A stretch of DNA of 38,194 bases from contig NZ_FZPH01000035.1 of NCBI RefSeq assembly GCF_900188485.1, forward strand, positions 1 to 38,194, given 5' to 3'. The position numbers were made by a program, and so were the translations under genes. How positions within the stretch are numbered: the first letter of the stretch is position 1; the number at the start of each line of letters is the position of its first letter. Below, in pieces: positions 1 through 8,274 of the stretch. The notes beneath the pieces are model-generated. The model was not told the DNA's origin. It saw only the letters and a program-made list of their open reading frames with translations, and did not search any database. The stretch is from Asanoa hainanensis (lineage in GTDB: Bacteria; Actinomycetota; Actinomycetes; Mycobacteriales; Micromonosporaceae).

Positions 1-3
1 TCA

Positions 4-50
4 GAAGGGTGTTGATGTCTGTCGTCACAAACGGATCATCGACACCCTTC
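4..50. other. Imperfect inverted repeat (long hairpin)
   Basis: GAAGGGTGTTGATG at 4-17 pairs with CATCGACACCCTTC at 37-50, a 14-bp stem with a single G-T wobble and a 19-nt loop. It could be the terminator of a gene left of the window or an arm of a small repeat element. No coding sequence in the first 154 bases explains it, and no T-run follows on either strand. Confidence 0.5.
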
Positions 51-111
51 GCCGTACCCACGACTTAGGGGTAGTTAGGACTTACTCGTCTAGGCCATGA
101 CCACCCGGACG

Positions 112-144
112 CACCCACCGCGATCCACCCGGTCGCGGTGGGTG
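112..144 (-). terminator. Hairpin terminator after the MFS gene
   Basis: CACCCACCGCGA (112-123) and TCGCGGTGGGTG (133-144) form a perfect 12-bp stem with a 9-nt loop. It lies about 10 bp beyond the stop codon of the minus-strand transporter gene, where its terminator is expected. There is no T-tract, as is common for GC-rich actinobacterial terminators. Confidence 0.6.
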
Positions 145-154
145 GCCGGCCAAC

Positions 155-1651
155 TTACGAGACCTCGACCTCGGGAGGACCGGACGGCTGTTCCGGCGTT
201 TTCGCGTTCTTGCGGTAACGGGCGAACAGCGGCGGGCTGTACCACGCGGTCTCGCCGCCGAACCAGTTCGCCAGCGACGGCGTCGGCGGCTTCACCCGGC
301 CCAGCCAGTAGAGCGCGATGCCAACAAGCGCGCCGGCCGCGGACAACCCCAGGCAGATCCACAGCGCCGTGCGTACGCCATCCTCGGTGTTGCTCATGAC
401 CGTCGTCGCGATGTAGACCAGGATCGGCGCGATCATGAACGCGGCCACCGCTCGGAGGAGCTCGACGATCGCGAACACCCGTTGCAGTGCGGCGTTCCGG
501 AGCGAGAAACCGGCGATGAAGAGCGACGGTGCCACCGAGGCGCCGACGCCGACGCCGATCAGGCCCGTGCCGACCAGCGTGACGATGGTGCTGGGTGGAA
601 GGGTTCCGGCGATCAGCGCGATGCCGGCGCTGAGGCAGAGCAGGCCGGTCAGGGCGAAGTAGTGCAGGCCCTTCGTGGTGAACAGGATGGCGAACAGGAT
701 CGTGGTGATCACCGCGCCGCCGAACTCGGGTAGGTAGAGCAGGCCGAGCTTGAGCGGTGAGTAACGGTCGGCCAGGATCAGGCCCGACAGCGTGATCGCG
801 GAGACTGACGCCGCCGCGGCCGACATGGCCGCGATGATGCCGGAAACCGGCATGGTGCTCGTGAGAGGCCGCACGATCAGCAATGGTCGTTTGGAGAAGT
901 ACTGGTTGACGAGGAGCACGAGGATCACCAGTACGCCGGCGGTCAACGGCGCCAGCGCGGCGGCGTTGAGCTCTCGGTGGGTCAGCAGCTGCGTGGCGCC
1001 GAAGAACGCGGCGATGCAGCCCGTGGCCGCCAGTGCCACGGGCAGCGGCGAGCGCGTCGCGGTCGGGTCGGCGGCCGGCACCTCCTGGTAGGTCAACAGG
1101 ATCAGCACAAACGCCAGGATGGCGATGCCCGCGATCACCCAGAACAGCGGCCGCCAGCCGTTGGCGTCGGCCTGGATGCCGCCGATCAACGGGCCCAACG
1201 CGACCGCGCCGAAGATGCCCATGTTGAGCACGACGGCCGTATAGCGGATCTTCGACGGCGGGAAGCCCGTGACCAACGGTGGCACGGCGGCGATCAGCAA
1301 CAGGCTCGTGCACAGGCCCTGCAGGACGTGCCCGGAGATGAACATGACGGTCCCGGTCGCCGCCGCGGCGAGGACGGACCCGACCACGAGCAGCACACCG
1401 TAGATGATCAGCATGCGACGTTGGGGCAGGTGCTGGGCGAGCTGCACGGACAGCACGGTGCCGAGCGCGTACCCCGCGTTGGCGAGGCCCTGGGCGAGGT
1501 TCACCTCGTACGCGCTCATACCGAGGTCGGCGCCGATGATCCCGGTGAGCGGTTGCAGAGCGGCCGACAGCACGAGGTACGGGATCAGGGCGGAGATGAC
1601 CATCGTGGCCACGGCGGGATAATGGCCTGAAAGCGGACCGTGCCATTTCAT
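155..1651 (-). CDS. MFS transporter (drug-efflux type)
   Basis: The 498-residue product is almost entirely hydrophobic helices joined by short loops, with about 14 likely membrane segments, the layout of the 14-helix drug:proton antiporter branch of the major facilitator superfamily. The first helix begins near residue 12 and a Gly/Ala-rich helix (NAGYALG) follows the first loop. It probably exports small molecules using the proton gradient; the substrate cannot be read. I chose the ATG at 1651 because a good ribosome site (GGGAGAGG, 1659-1666) sits 7 bp upstream; an in-frame ATG at 1675 would add eight residues and lacks one. The gene faces away from the carbonic anhydrase remnant and the large LuxR regulator, so it may share regulation with them. 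Confident of family, not of substrate. Confidence 0.88.
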   Translation of the reverse strand: MKWHGPLSGHYPAVATMVISALIPYLVLSAALQPLTGIIGADLGMSAYEVNLAQGLANAGYALGTVLSVQLAQHLPQRRMLIIYGVLLVVGSVLAAAATGTVMFISGHVLQGLCTSLLLIAAVPPLVTGFPPSKIRYTAVVLNMGIFGAVALGPLIGGIQADANGWRPLFWVIAGIAILAFVLILLTYQEVPAADPTATRSPLPVALAATGCIAAFFGATQLLTHRELNAAALAPLTAGVLVILVLLVNQYFSKRPLLIVRPLTSTMPVSGIIAAMSAAAASVSAITLSGLILADRYSPLKLGLLYLPEFGGAVITTILFAILFTTKGLHYFALTGLLCLSAGIALIAGTLPPSTIVTLVGTGLIGVGVGASVAPSLFIAGFSLRNAALQRVFAIVELLRAVAAFMIAPILVYIATTVMSNTEDGVRTALWICLGLSAAGALVGIALYWLGRVKPPTPSLANWFGGETAWYSPPLFARYRKNAKTPEQPSGPPEVEVS

Positions 1652-1782
1652 GCCGCAGGCCTCTCCCGTGGACAAAGGGGAGCCGAGTGGCGACAGCCGA
1701 CACCCAGCTCAGGCGTCACCGTCAAGCTACCCTGCGTAGCGATCATTCCGAGGCGACATTGACGGACAAAAGTCGTACGCGC

Positions 1783-1802
1783 GATCTTTCCGGATCTTTC
1801 GG
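1783..1802. promoter_or_regulatory. Tandem 10-bp repeat in a divergent promoter region
   Basis: GATCTTTCCG (1783-1792) is followed directly by GATCTTTCGG (1793-1802), and a third relative, GATCATTCCG, lies at 1741-1750. All are in the gap between the divergent MFS gene and carbonic anhydrase remnant. They may be regulator half-sites; this is only a pattern seen by eye. Confidence 0.3.
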
Positions 1803-1834
1803 AGGCGCCGAAGAGGCGGACCTAAGCTCGAAAC

Positions 1835-2229
1835 GTGGACGAACTGGTGCAGCGCAATGTCCCGCTCGGAGCCTGGGCGGACGGGTGACGCCGGCCGTGA
1901 TCCAGGACCTGGCGTGGATCAGCTACCTGCACGAGGTCAAGGCGCCCGACGCCGACTGGTTCGACCTCGCCGTGGTGCACCACACGGACTGTGGTCGCGG
2001 ACTGGACGACGCCGCGCTGCGGAAAGGGTTCGCCGACCGCGGCCTCGATGACGCGGCCCTCGCCGACCTGGCGGTCTTCGACCCGACCAAGACGGTGCCC
2101 CAGGACGTCGAGACGCTCGTCAACAGTTCGCAGATCTCCGGCAAAATCAACGTCTCCGGATACGAGTACGACGTGACGACCGGCCTCCTGCGAACCCTGG
2201 TGCCGCCGCGCAGCCGAGACGACGGATAG
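1835..2229 (+). pseudogene. Beta-carbonic anhydrase remnant, N-terminal zinc site deleted
   Basis: Beta-carbonic anhydrases interconvert CO2 and bicarbonate at a zinc held by two Cys and one His. A GTG at 1835 opens a short frame (VDELVQRN...) that looks like the family N-terminus but stops at 1888. From about 1864, in another frame, the sequence continues with family hallmarks: GGRVTPAVIQDLAW (normally RNAGGRV), then HHTDCG carrying the second and third zinc ligands, and a C-terminal YDVTTG segment. The roughly 50 residues that should lie between, with the first zinc Cys and the Asp-Arg pair (CxDxR motif), are missing, so the deletion both removed the active site and shifted frame. An open frame can be drawn back to an ATG at 1687, but its extra residues look nothing like the family. 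Probably a dead gene. Confidence 0.75.
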
Positions 2230-2273
2230 CTCACACCCGGGCCTGGCGTTGGACAGTCAGGGTCTCCGACTGG

Positions 2274-5033
2274 ATGCTCGACCCTGTGAGCGTGACCGCC
2301 GGTCGGCGGCTCGTCGGGCGTGACAACGAGCTGCGATCCCTGTTCCGGCACCTGGACGAGGTGGGTTCCAGGGGCCGCGCGATCGGGCTGCTCGGCGAGC
2401 CCGGCATCGGCAAGAGCGCCCTCCAGGGGGAGGTTCTCGAGCAGGCGCGCACGCTCGGGTTCACCGTCCTGCACGCGCGGGGCAGTCAGTCCGAGACGCA
2501 CCTGCCCTTCGCCGGCCTCCACCAGGCGCTGCGGCCCGTGTTGCCGCGCGTCGACGAGCTCCCGGCCACGCAGCGGGCGGCGCTGCTCGCCTGCTTCGCC
2601 ATGAGCGACTCGGTCGAGGTCAACCCGTTCTTCGCCTACCTGGCGGCGTTGGAGTTGCTGGTCGACTCGTCGCGACAGGCACCCGTCCTCCTGTCCCTGG
2701 ACGACCTGCACTGGATGGACCGGCCGTCCATCGACGCGTTCGCCTTCGTCTGCCGCCGCATCGCCAGCGAGCGGGTGATCGTGCTGTGCGCGGCGCGACC
2801 TGAGTCCCTGCCGTTCACCGACGCCAACACGATCGAGTGGACCAACCTCGACGGCATCGACGAGGCCGCGTCGGCGGTGTTGCTGGAGGGACGGGCGCCG
2901 CACCTGCCCCCGGCGGTGCGCGATCGGGTCCTGCGGCAGGCGCGCGGCAACCCGCTCGCCCTCATCGAGTTCGCCGGCGCGCTGGAGTCAGGGCGGTACG
3001 CCTGGACGGAGCTCGACGACGACCTGCCCATGACCACCCGCCTGGAGCGGGCGTTCGCCACGCGTGCGGAGCACCTCGGCCCGGCCGTGCGCGCGGTGCT
3101 GACCGTTGCCGCGGTGGACGACGGCGACGACATCAACGACGTGCTGGCGGCCGCGGAGATCCTGCACGGCGCACCGCTCGACCGCGTGACGGCACAGCCG
3201 GCGTTCGAGCACGGGCTGCTCATCGTGGACGGTGACCAGTACCGGATCGCCCATCCGCTGGTGGGTTCGGCCCTTCGGCAGGCTACGCCGCCGACCAGAC
3301 GCCAGGAGGCGCACGCGGCGCTCGCCCACGTGCTGGCGCGGCATCCGGACCGGGCGGTGTGGCACCGAGCCTCCTCGGTGTCCGGACGTGACGAGCGGAT
3401 CGCGGCCGAGCTGGAACAGGCGGCTGGGAGCGCCCGGCGCCGCGGTGCGATCGCGTCCGCCGCCACCTGGCTCGAGCGGGCGGCGGCGCTGAGCCCGGAC
3501 CCGCGGGCACAGGCCGCCCGGCTCCTCAGCGCCGCGGAGCTCGCGTACGAGCTGGGTCGGTTCAACCACGTCGAACAGCTCAAGGCGCAGGTCAACGCGA
3601 CGACGCTCCGGCACCGGGACCGGTCCAGGCTGGCGTGGCTCGATGGCGTCTTCCACGACGGCTCGACCGGGGAGCCGGCCGAGGTGCGCCACCTGGTCGA
3701 CTCGGCGCGGCAGGCCACCAGCGCGAACGACGTCGACCTGGCCGTGCGACTGCTGGTAGGGGCGGCCCGCAGGGTGTGGTGGCGCGATCCCGGTGAGCTG
3801 CTCAGGCACGAGATCATCCGGGCCGCGCGGGAGGTGACCCTGCCGGCCGGCGACCCACGGCTGCTGGCGATCTACGCCCTCACCGGGTTCCCCGAGCACG
3901 CGCCGATCGTCCTCGAGCAGCTCGCTCTTTGGCCCGCGGACGCCGACGGTCAACCGGACCTGGCCGGCCTGCTGGGCATCGCCGCGTTCTGCACAGGCGA
4001 TTTCCACCGTGCCATCACGTTCCTGTCGACGCCCGTCCAGGAACTCCGCGCGCAGGGCCGGATGAGTCTGCTCGCCGAAGCGCTGGCGATCCGGTCGTGG
4101 GCCGAGATCTACCTGGGCGTCTTCGACGCCGCGAGCTCGGCTGACGAGGCGATGCGCCTCGCGGACGAGACGGGCCAGTCCTCGTGGGCCGCCACCGCCA
4201 GGATCGCCGTCGCGCTGATCGACGCGGTGGGCCGGGGTTGGGACACCCGCCACACCCTGCTCTCGGAGGCCGAGCTCGTGGCGCTGCGGACCCCGAACGC
4301 CGCGTCGTCCCTGCTCGCCGGCGTGCAGCTCGCTCGTGGCATCGCCGAGTTGGGTGCCAACCGGCACGAGCAGGCTTACGGCGAGCTGCACCGCGTGTTC
4401 GTACCCACCGATCCGGCGTTTCAACGGGTGCAGCAGGTGTGGACGCTCAGCTACCTGGCCGACGCCGCGGTCCGCACCGGTCGCCATGCCGAGGCAAGGT
4501 CCGTGTTGGCGTCGGTGGAACAGGTCGCGAACGCCTCCACCGGGTCGACCATCGCCCTGGAGTACGCCCGAGCGGTGCTGGCCGACCAGGACCTGGCCGA
4601 ACCGCTGTTCCGGGCGGCCATGGCCGGCGCGAGTGGCCAGTTGCCGTGGCACCAGGCCCGGGTCGAGCTGGCCTACGGCTCGTGGCTGCGCCGGCAGCGC
4701 CGCGTCGTCGAGTCCCGTGCCCCCCTGCGGGCGGCGCGGGCCACCTTCGACGCCCTGGGCGCGCGCACCTGGGCGCGGCAGGCCGACCAGGAGTTGCGGG
4801 CCACCGGCGAACGCGGCTGGCAGCCCAGGTCGAACCCGCGCGAGTCGCTGTCCCCGCAGGAGACCCAGATCGCCGAGCTCGCGGCGCGGGGCCTGTCCAA
4901 CCGCGAGATCGGCGAGCGCCTGTTCCTGTCCCACCGCACGGTCGGCTCTCACCTGTACCGCATGTTCCCGAAGCTGGGCATCGCCTCTCGCCATGAGTTG
5001 GCCGCGGCCTTGAGCATGCAGTCACCTGACTGA
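2274..5033 (+). CDS. LuxR-family regulator with AAA ATPase domain (LAL/MalT-like)
   Basis: The 919-residue protein has the usual layout of large ATP-binding LuxR regulators: an N-terminal NTPase with Walker A GEPGIGKS (residues 41-48) and a Walker B ending LDDLHWMD near residue 143, a long Ala/Leu-rich helical middle of TPR type, and a C-terminal LuxR helix-turn-helix from about residue 859 (LSPQETQIAELAARGLSNRE, then the recognition helix around SHRTVGSHL). Such proteins act as signal-dependent transcription activators. Length is normal. The start could also be the GTG at 2286. It begins 44 bp after the carbonic anhydrase remnant and is followed after 75 bp by the hydrolase/SDR pair, which are plausible targets, as is the upstream transporter; that is inference from position only. 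Confidence 0.93.
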   Translation: MLDPVSVTAGRRLVGRDNELRSLFRHLDEVGSRGRAIGLLGEPGIGKSALQGEVLEQARTLGFTVLHARGSQSETHLPFAGLHQALRPVLPRVDELPATQRAALLACFAMSDSVEVNPFFAYLAALELLVDSSRQAPVLLSLDDLHWMDRPSIDAFAFVCRRIASERVIVLCAARPESLPFTDANTIEWTNLDGIDEAASAVLLEGRAPHLPPAVRDRVLRQARGNPLALIEFAGALESGRYAWTELDDDLPMTTRLERAFATRAEHLGPAVRAVLTVAAVDDGDDINDVLAAAEILHGAPLDRVTAQPAFEHGLLIVDGDQYRIAHPLVGSALRQATPPTRRQEAHAALAHVLARHPDRAVWHRASSVSGRDERIAAELEQAAGSARRRGAIASAATWLERAAALSPDPRAQAARLLSAAELAYELGRFNHVEQLKAQVNATTLRHRDRSRLAWLDGVFHDGSTGEPAEVRHLVDSARQATSANDVDLAVRLLVGAARRVWWRDPGELLRHEIIRAAREVTLPAGDPRLLAIYALTGFPEHAPIVLEQLALWPADADGQPDLAGLLGIAAFCTGDFHRAITFLSTPVQELRAQGRMSLLAEALAIRSWAEIYLGVFDAASSADEAMRLADETGQSSWAATARIAVALIDAVGRGWDTRHTLLSEAELVALRTPNAASSLLAGVQLARGIAELGANRHEQAYGELHRVFVPTDPAFQRVQQVWTLSYLADAAVRTGRHAEARSVLASVEQVANASTGSTIALEYARAVLADQDLAEPLFRAAMAGASGQLPWHQARVELAYGSWLRRQRRVVESRAPLRAARATFDALGARTWARQADQELRATGERGWQPRSNPRESLSPQETQIAELAARGLSNREIGERLFLSHRTVGSHLYRMFPKLGIASRHELAAALSMQSPD

Positions 5034-5108
5034 AGCCCACGGATCCTCCACCGTCCTACCGTCGTCGGGATCGCCTCGGCGCCCGGCTTCTTACGAGTGG
5101 AGACAACA

Positions 5109-5900
5109 GTGGCAACGCCCGTCCTCTTCATCCATGGTCTTTGGCTGCACGCTTCGTCCTGGGACCCGTGGGTTCAGCTGTTCCGTGCCGCCGGCTACGA
5201 GCCACACGCTCCTGGCTGGCCCGGCGACGGCGACACGGTCGACGCCTCGCGGGCGAACCCCGACGCGATCGCGGACCACGGCATCGACGACGTGGTGACG
5301 CACTTCGCCGGCATCATCGAACAGCTTCCGACGGCGCCGATCCTCGTCGGGCACTCGTTCGGCGGGATGATCGCGCAGAAGCTCCTGGGCCAGGACCGTG
5401 CGCTGGCCGCCATCGCGATCGACGCCGCACAGATCAAGGGCGTGCTTCCCCTGCCCCTGTCGGCGCTTCGGTCCACGCTGCCTGTGTTCAAGAACCCCGC
5501 GAACCGCCATCGGGCCGTGTCACTGACCGCCGAGCAGTTCCGCTACGCCTTCGCGAACACCGTCTCGGAAGAGGAGTCGAACGAGCTCTTCCAGCGGTGG
5601 ACCATCCCCGCTCCGGGACGACCGCTCTTCGAGGCCGCCGCCGCGAACTTCAACCCACACTCGCCGGCCGAGGTCGCGACCGACAACCAGACCCGCGGGC
5701 CGCTGCTGCTGATCGCCAGCGGAAAGGACCACACCGTCCCCGAGACGGTCACCCGCGCGACGCTCAAGCAGTACCGCCACTCCGACGCCGTCACCGACAT
5801 CAAGACCTTCCCCGATCGCGCGCACTCGCTGACCATCGACTCCGGCTGGCGCGAGGTCGCCGGCACCTGCCTGGCCTGGCTCAGGGAACAGTCGCTGTGA
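5109..5900 (+). CDS. Alpha/beta hydrolase
   Basis: A 263-residue soluble alpha/beta-hydrolase-fold protein. Visible motifs are the oxyanion-loop segment HGLWLHASSWDPW near the N-terminus, the nucleophile elbow GHSFGG (Ser), an acid in SGKDHTVP and a catalytic His in PDRAHSLTID, so the Ser-Asp-His triad appears complete. Members hydrolyse esters, lactones or related bonds; the substrate here is unknown. I prefer the GTG at 5109, which has GGAG six bases upstream, over the in-frame GTG at 5097. Its stop overlaps the start of the next gene by GTGA, so hydrolase and dehydrogenase are probably translated together and act on related compounds. Confidence 0.88.
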   Translation: MATPVLFIHGLWLHASSWDPWVQLFRAAGYEPHAPGWPGDGDTVDASRANPDAIADHGIDDVVTHFAGIIEQLPTAPILVGHSFGGMIAQKLLGQDRALAAIAIDAAQIKGVLPLPLSALRSTLPVFKNPANRHRAVSLTAEQFRYAFANTVSEEESNELFQRWTIPAPGRPLFEAAAANFNPHSPAEVATDNQTRGPLLLIASGKDHTVPETVTRATLKQYRHSDAVTDIKTFPDRAHSLTIDSGWREVAGTCLAWLREQSL

Positions 5901-6685
5901 ACCTCGACCTCACCGGCCGGACCGCGGTGGTCACCGGCGCCAGCAAAGGCATCGGGCTCGCGGTGACGCAAGCACTGATCCAGGAGGGTGTACGGGTCGC
6001 GGCAGGCGCACGGCACGGCTCACCCGAGCTGAACGAGCTCGCCGACCGTGGTCAGGTGACGGTCGTCCTCGACGATCTCACCACGGTGGCCGGATGCCAG
6101 ACGCTCGTGAACGAAGCCGTCACCCGCTACGGCGGCGTCGACATCCTCGTCAACAACGTCGGCGGAGTGCACCCGCGCACCAAGGGCTTTCTCGAGGTCA
6201 CCGACGCGGACTGGCAACAGGCAATGGAGATCAACCTCTTCTCCGCGGTACGCGCCAGCCGAGCCGCGATTCCCCACCTGCTCCGGCGCGCCCCCTCGGC
6301 CATCGTCACCGTCTGCTCGGTGAACGCCGCGCTGCCCGATCCCACGGTCATCGACTACAGCGCCGCGAAGGCCGCGCTGCGCAGCTTCTGCAAATCGCTG
6401 TCGAAAGAGCTGGGACCATCGGGGGTACGGGTCAACACGGTCAGCCCAGGACCCGTGGAGACGGCCTTGTGGCTGGGCTCCGGCGGCGTGGCCGAGACGT
6501 TGGCCTCGGAGCGGGGCCTGGACCCGGCCACGGTGAAATCGGCGGCGGTGGCCGGCACCCCGACGTCGCGCTTCACCCGGCCGGCCGAGGTCGCGCAGAT
6601 CGTGCTGCTCCTCGCCTCGGAGACCGCAGGAAACGTAACGGGCACCGACGTACTCATCGATGGCGGCTTGGTCACGAGCCTTTGA
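5897..6685 (+). CDS. Short-chain dehydrogenase/reductase (SDR)
   Basis: A 262-residue classical SDR that oxidises or reduces an alcohol/ketone with NAD(P). The cofactor motif TGASKGIG is near the N-terminus, followed by NNVGG, the catalytic Ser in VCSVN, YSAAK with the Tyr and Lys, and a C-terminal GTDVLIDGG strand typical of FabG-like members. Length is normal. The start GTG overlaps the hydrolase stop (GTGA), indicating translational coupling. Substrate is not evident; a lactone or hydroxy-acid route with the hydrolase is speculation. Confidence 0.9.
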   Translation: MNLDLTGRTAVVTGASKGIGLAVTQALIQEGVRVAAGARHGSPELNELADRGQVTVVLDDLTTVAGCQTLVNEAVTRYGGVDILVNNVGGVHPRTKGFLEVTDADWQQAMEINLFSAVRASRAAIPHLLRRAPSAIVTVCSVNAALPDPTVIDYSAAKAALRSFCKSLSKELGPSGVRVNTVSPGPVETALWLGSGGVAETLASERGLDPATVKSAAVAGTPTSRFTRPAEVAQIVLLLASETAGNVTGTDVLIDGGLVTSL

Positions 6686-6780
6686 CCCAGCTGGCGGACG
6701 GCCTTGCGCGGACACGTGGATGGATGTTGAGGTGTCAACGCTCTCCCTCTCGACTCCCACCAACCCACAACGGGGTGATC

Positions 6781-8097
6781 ATGCGCCTACTGCGCACTGT
6801 CCTGGCCGGGACCGCGGCGGCCGCTCTGGCCGTTTGCGGTTCTGTCGCCGTCGTGGCGTCGCCGGCCTCCGCGGCGGACGTCGGTGCGCAAGGCACCTTT
6901 ACGTCGCTGTCCTCGACCCGCATTCTCGACTCCCGCACCGGAAATGGCGCGCCGAAGCAGATCGTCGGCCAAGGCGCTACCGTGCGCCTGAAGGTCGCCG
7001 GCCGTGCGGGCGTACCCCTTTGGCCTGTCTCGGCTGTGGTGCTCAACCTGACCGTCACCGGCGCCCGCGGCAACGGCTACCTGACCGCGTACCCCGATGG
7101 ATCGGCGCGGCCGACCGCGGCCTCGATCAGCTTTGCCAAGGGGTGGACCCGCGCCAACACGGTCACCGTGCCGCTCGGGGAGAGCGGTTACGTCAACATC
7201 TTCCAGAGCAGCCTCGGCGCGCACGTCATCGCTGATGTGACCGGCTACTACAGCGGCACAACGGAGGGAATCCCCGGCAGCACCTACCTCCCGGACGCGA
7301 CGCAGTGGCGGCTCGACGACACCCGGGCAGACGGCGCGGCTCCGCTGCCAGGCGGCTCCTCGATCCGGTATTCGGTCTACTTCCCCGACGACCCGGTTCG
7401 GTCGTCGGCCATCACCGCGTACGTGGTGAACCTGACCGCGGTCAACCCGCGAACCACCGGTTATCTGACGACTTGGGACGGCTTCGGCCCCGCCCCGTCA
7501 GGCGTTTCGGCACTCAACTACGGCATCGGTGGCGTCTGGCCCAACAGCGCCATCGTGCAGGCGACCGGGTGTCTGTTCTGCACGGATCCCAGCCTGAAGA
7601 TGTTCGGCGTCTACACCAGCGGTACGACCCACTGGCTCGTCGACGTCGTCGGCTACTACGTCGACACTCTCGACGGCCTGAGGTTCACACCGGTGCCTCC
7701 GCAACGCATCCTGGACACCCGCACGACGTCGGCGATCGGCGCGGGTGCCAGCCGCACCGTCGACGGGACGGCGGCCGCCACCCCGGAGACCCTATCCTTG
7801 TCCGTCAACGTCACGGCGGTCGCTCCGACCGCCAACACGTACCTGACGGTCTGGCCCGAGGGCCAGCGCCCCACGGTCAGCATGCTCAACCCCAACAAGG
7901 GCGAGACAGTCTCCAACGGCACGACCGCCGGGGTGAACGCACTGAACCAGTTCCAGATCTACAACAGATCCGGCGCGTCCAACGTCGTCGTCGACGTGAG
8001 CGGCCGGTTCGAATACGTCCCGCTGACAACCACCGCGCGTGCCGCCCAGGGCCTCACCCCGAGCGGCCGACCCGGCGAAACACAACGCAGCCGCTGA
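6781..8097 (+). CDS. Secreted protein with three RILDTR-type repeats
   Basis: The 438-residue product begins with a clear Sec signal peptide: basic MRLLR, a hydrophobic Ala-rich core and a likely cleavage after ASPASA (about residue 31). The mature part holds three repeats of roughly 130 residues. Each opens with a variant of RILDTR (RILDSRTG, RLDDTRAD, RILDTRTT), then a strand such as VVLNLTVTG, VVNLTAV or VNVTAV, a YLTxW/YLTAY strand, and closes with a VxDVxGY/F strand. Repeats like these are common in exported actinobacterial proteins of unknown role and are probably beta-rich domains. No enzyme domain is attached. The second repeat carries two nearby Cys (LFCTD region). The C-terminal tail after residue about 415 is low-complexity. 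No neighbour explains its task. Confidence 0.85.
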   Translation: MRLLRTVLAGTAAAALAVCGSVAVVASPASAADVGAQGTFTSLSSTRILDSRTGNGAPKQIVGQGATVRLKVAGRAGVPLWPVSAVVLNLTVTGARGNGYLTAYPDGSARPTAASISFAKGWTRANTVTVPLGESGYVNIFQSSLGAHVIADVTGYYSGTTEGIPGSTYLPDATQWRLDDTRADGAAPLPGGSSIRYSVYFPDDPVRSSAITAYVVNLTAVNPRTTGYLTTWDGFGPAPSGVSALNYGIGGVWPNSAIVQATGCLFCTDPSLKMFGVYTSGTTHWLVDVVGYYVDTLDGLRFTPVPPQRILDTRTTSAIGAGASRTVDGTAAATPETLSLSVNVTAVAPTANTYLTVWPEGQRPTVSMLNPNKGETVSNGTTAGVNALNQFQIYNRSGASNVVVDVSGRFEYVPLTTTARAAQGLTPSGRPGETQRSR

Positions 8098-8116
8098 CCG
8101 ACCCGCACGACCGAAG

Positions 8117-8144
8117 CTTCGCCCCGGGCCCACCCGGGGCGGAG
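8117..8144. terminator. Strong hairpin between convergent genes
   Basis: CTTCGCCCCGGG (8117-8128) pairs with CCCGGGGCGGAG (8133-8144) around a CCCA loop, 12 bp with one G-T wobble. It lies 20 bp past the stop of the secreted-protein gene, whose terminator it probably is. The rest of the gap up to 8274 shows no gene. Confidence 0.7.
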
Positions 8145-8274
8145 CATGGTACTGGGTGTACCTACCCTGATCCAGAGGGTCGGTGCCCCGCGTCCGCACG
8201 GTTGGGCTCTCACATACGGGCAGCCGAGGCCAGGTCGAGCTCCGCGGTGGAGTCCGACGGACGGTTTCGCGTGC

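Noticed and set aside
1687-1863. In-frame extension of the carbonic anhydrase remnant back to an ATG at 1687
   Set aside because: The added residues are Ser/Arg/Thr-rich and unrelated to the family N-terminus, and the region lies in the divergent promoter gap. The real N-terminus is seen in another frame at 1835.
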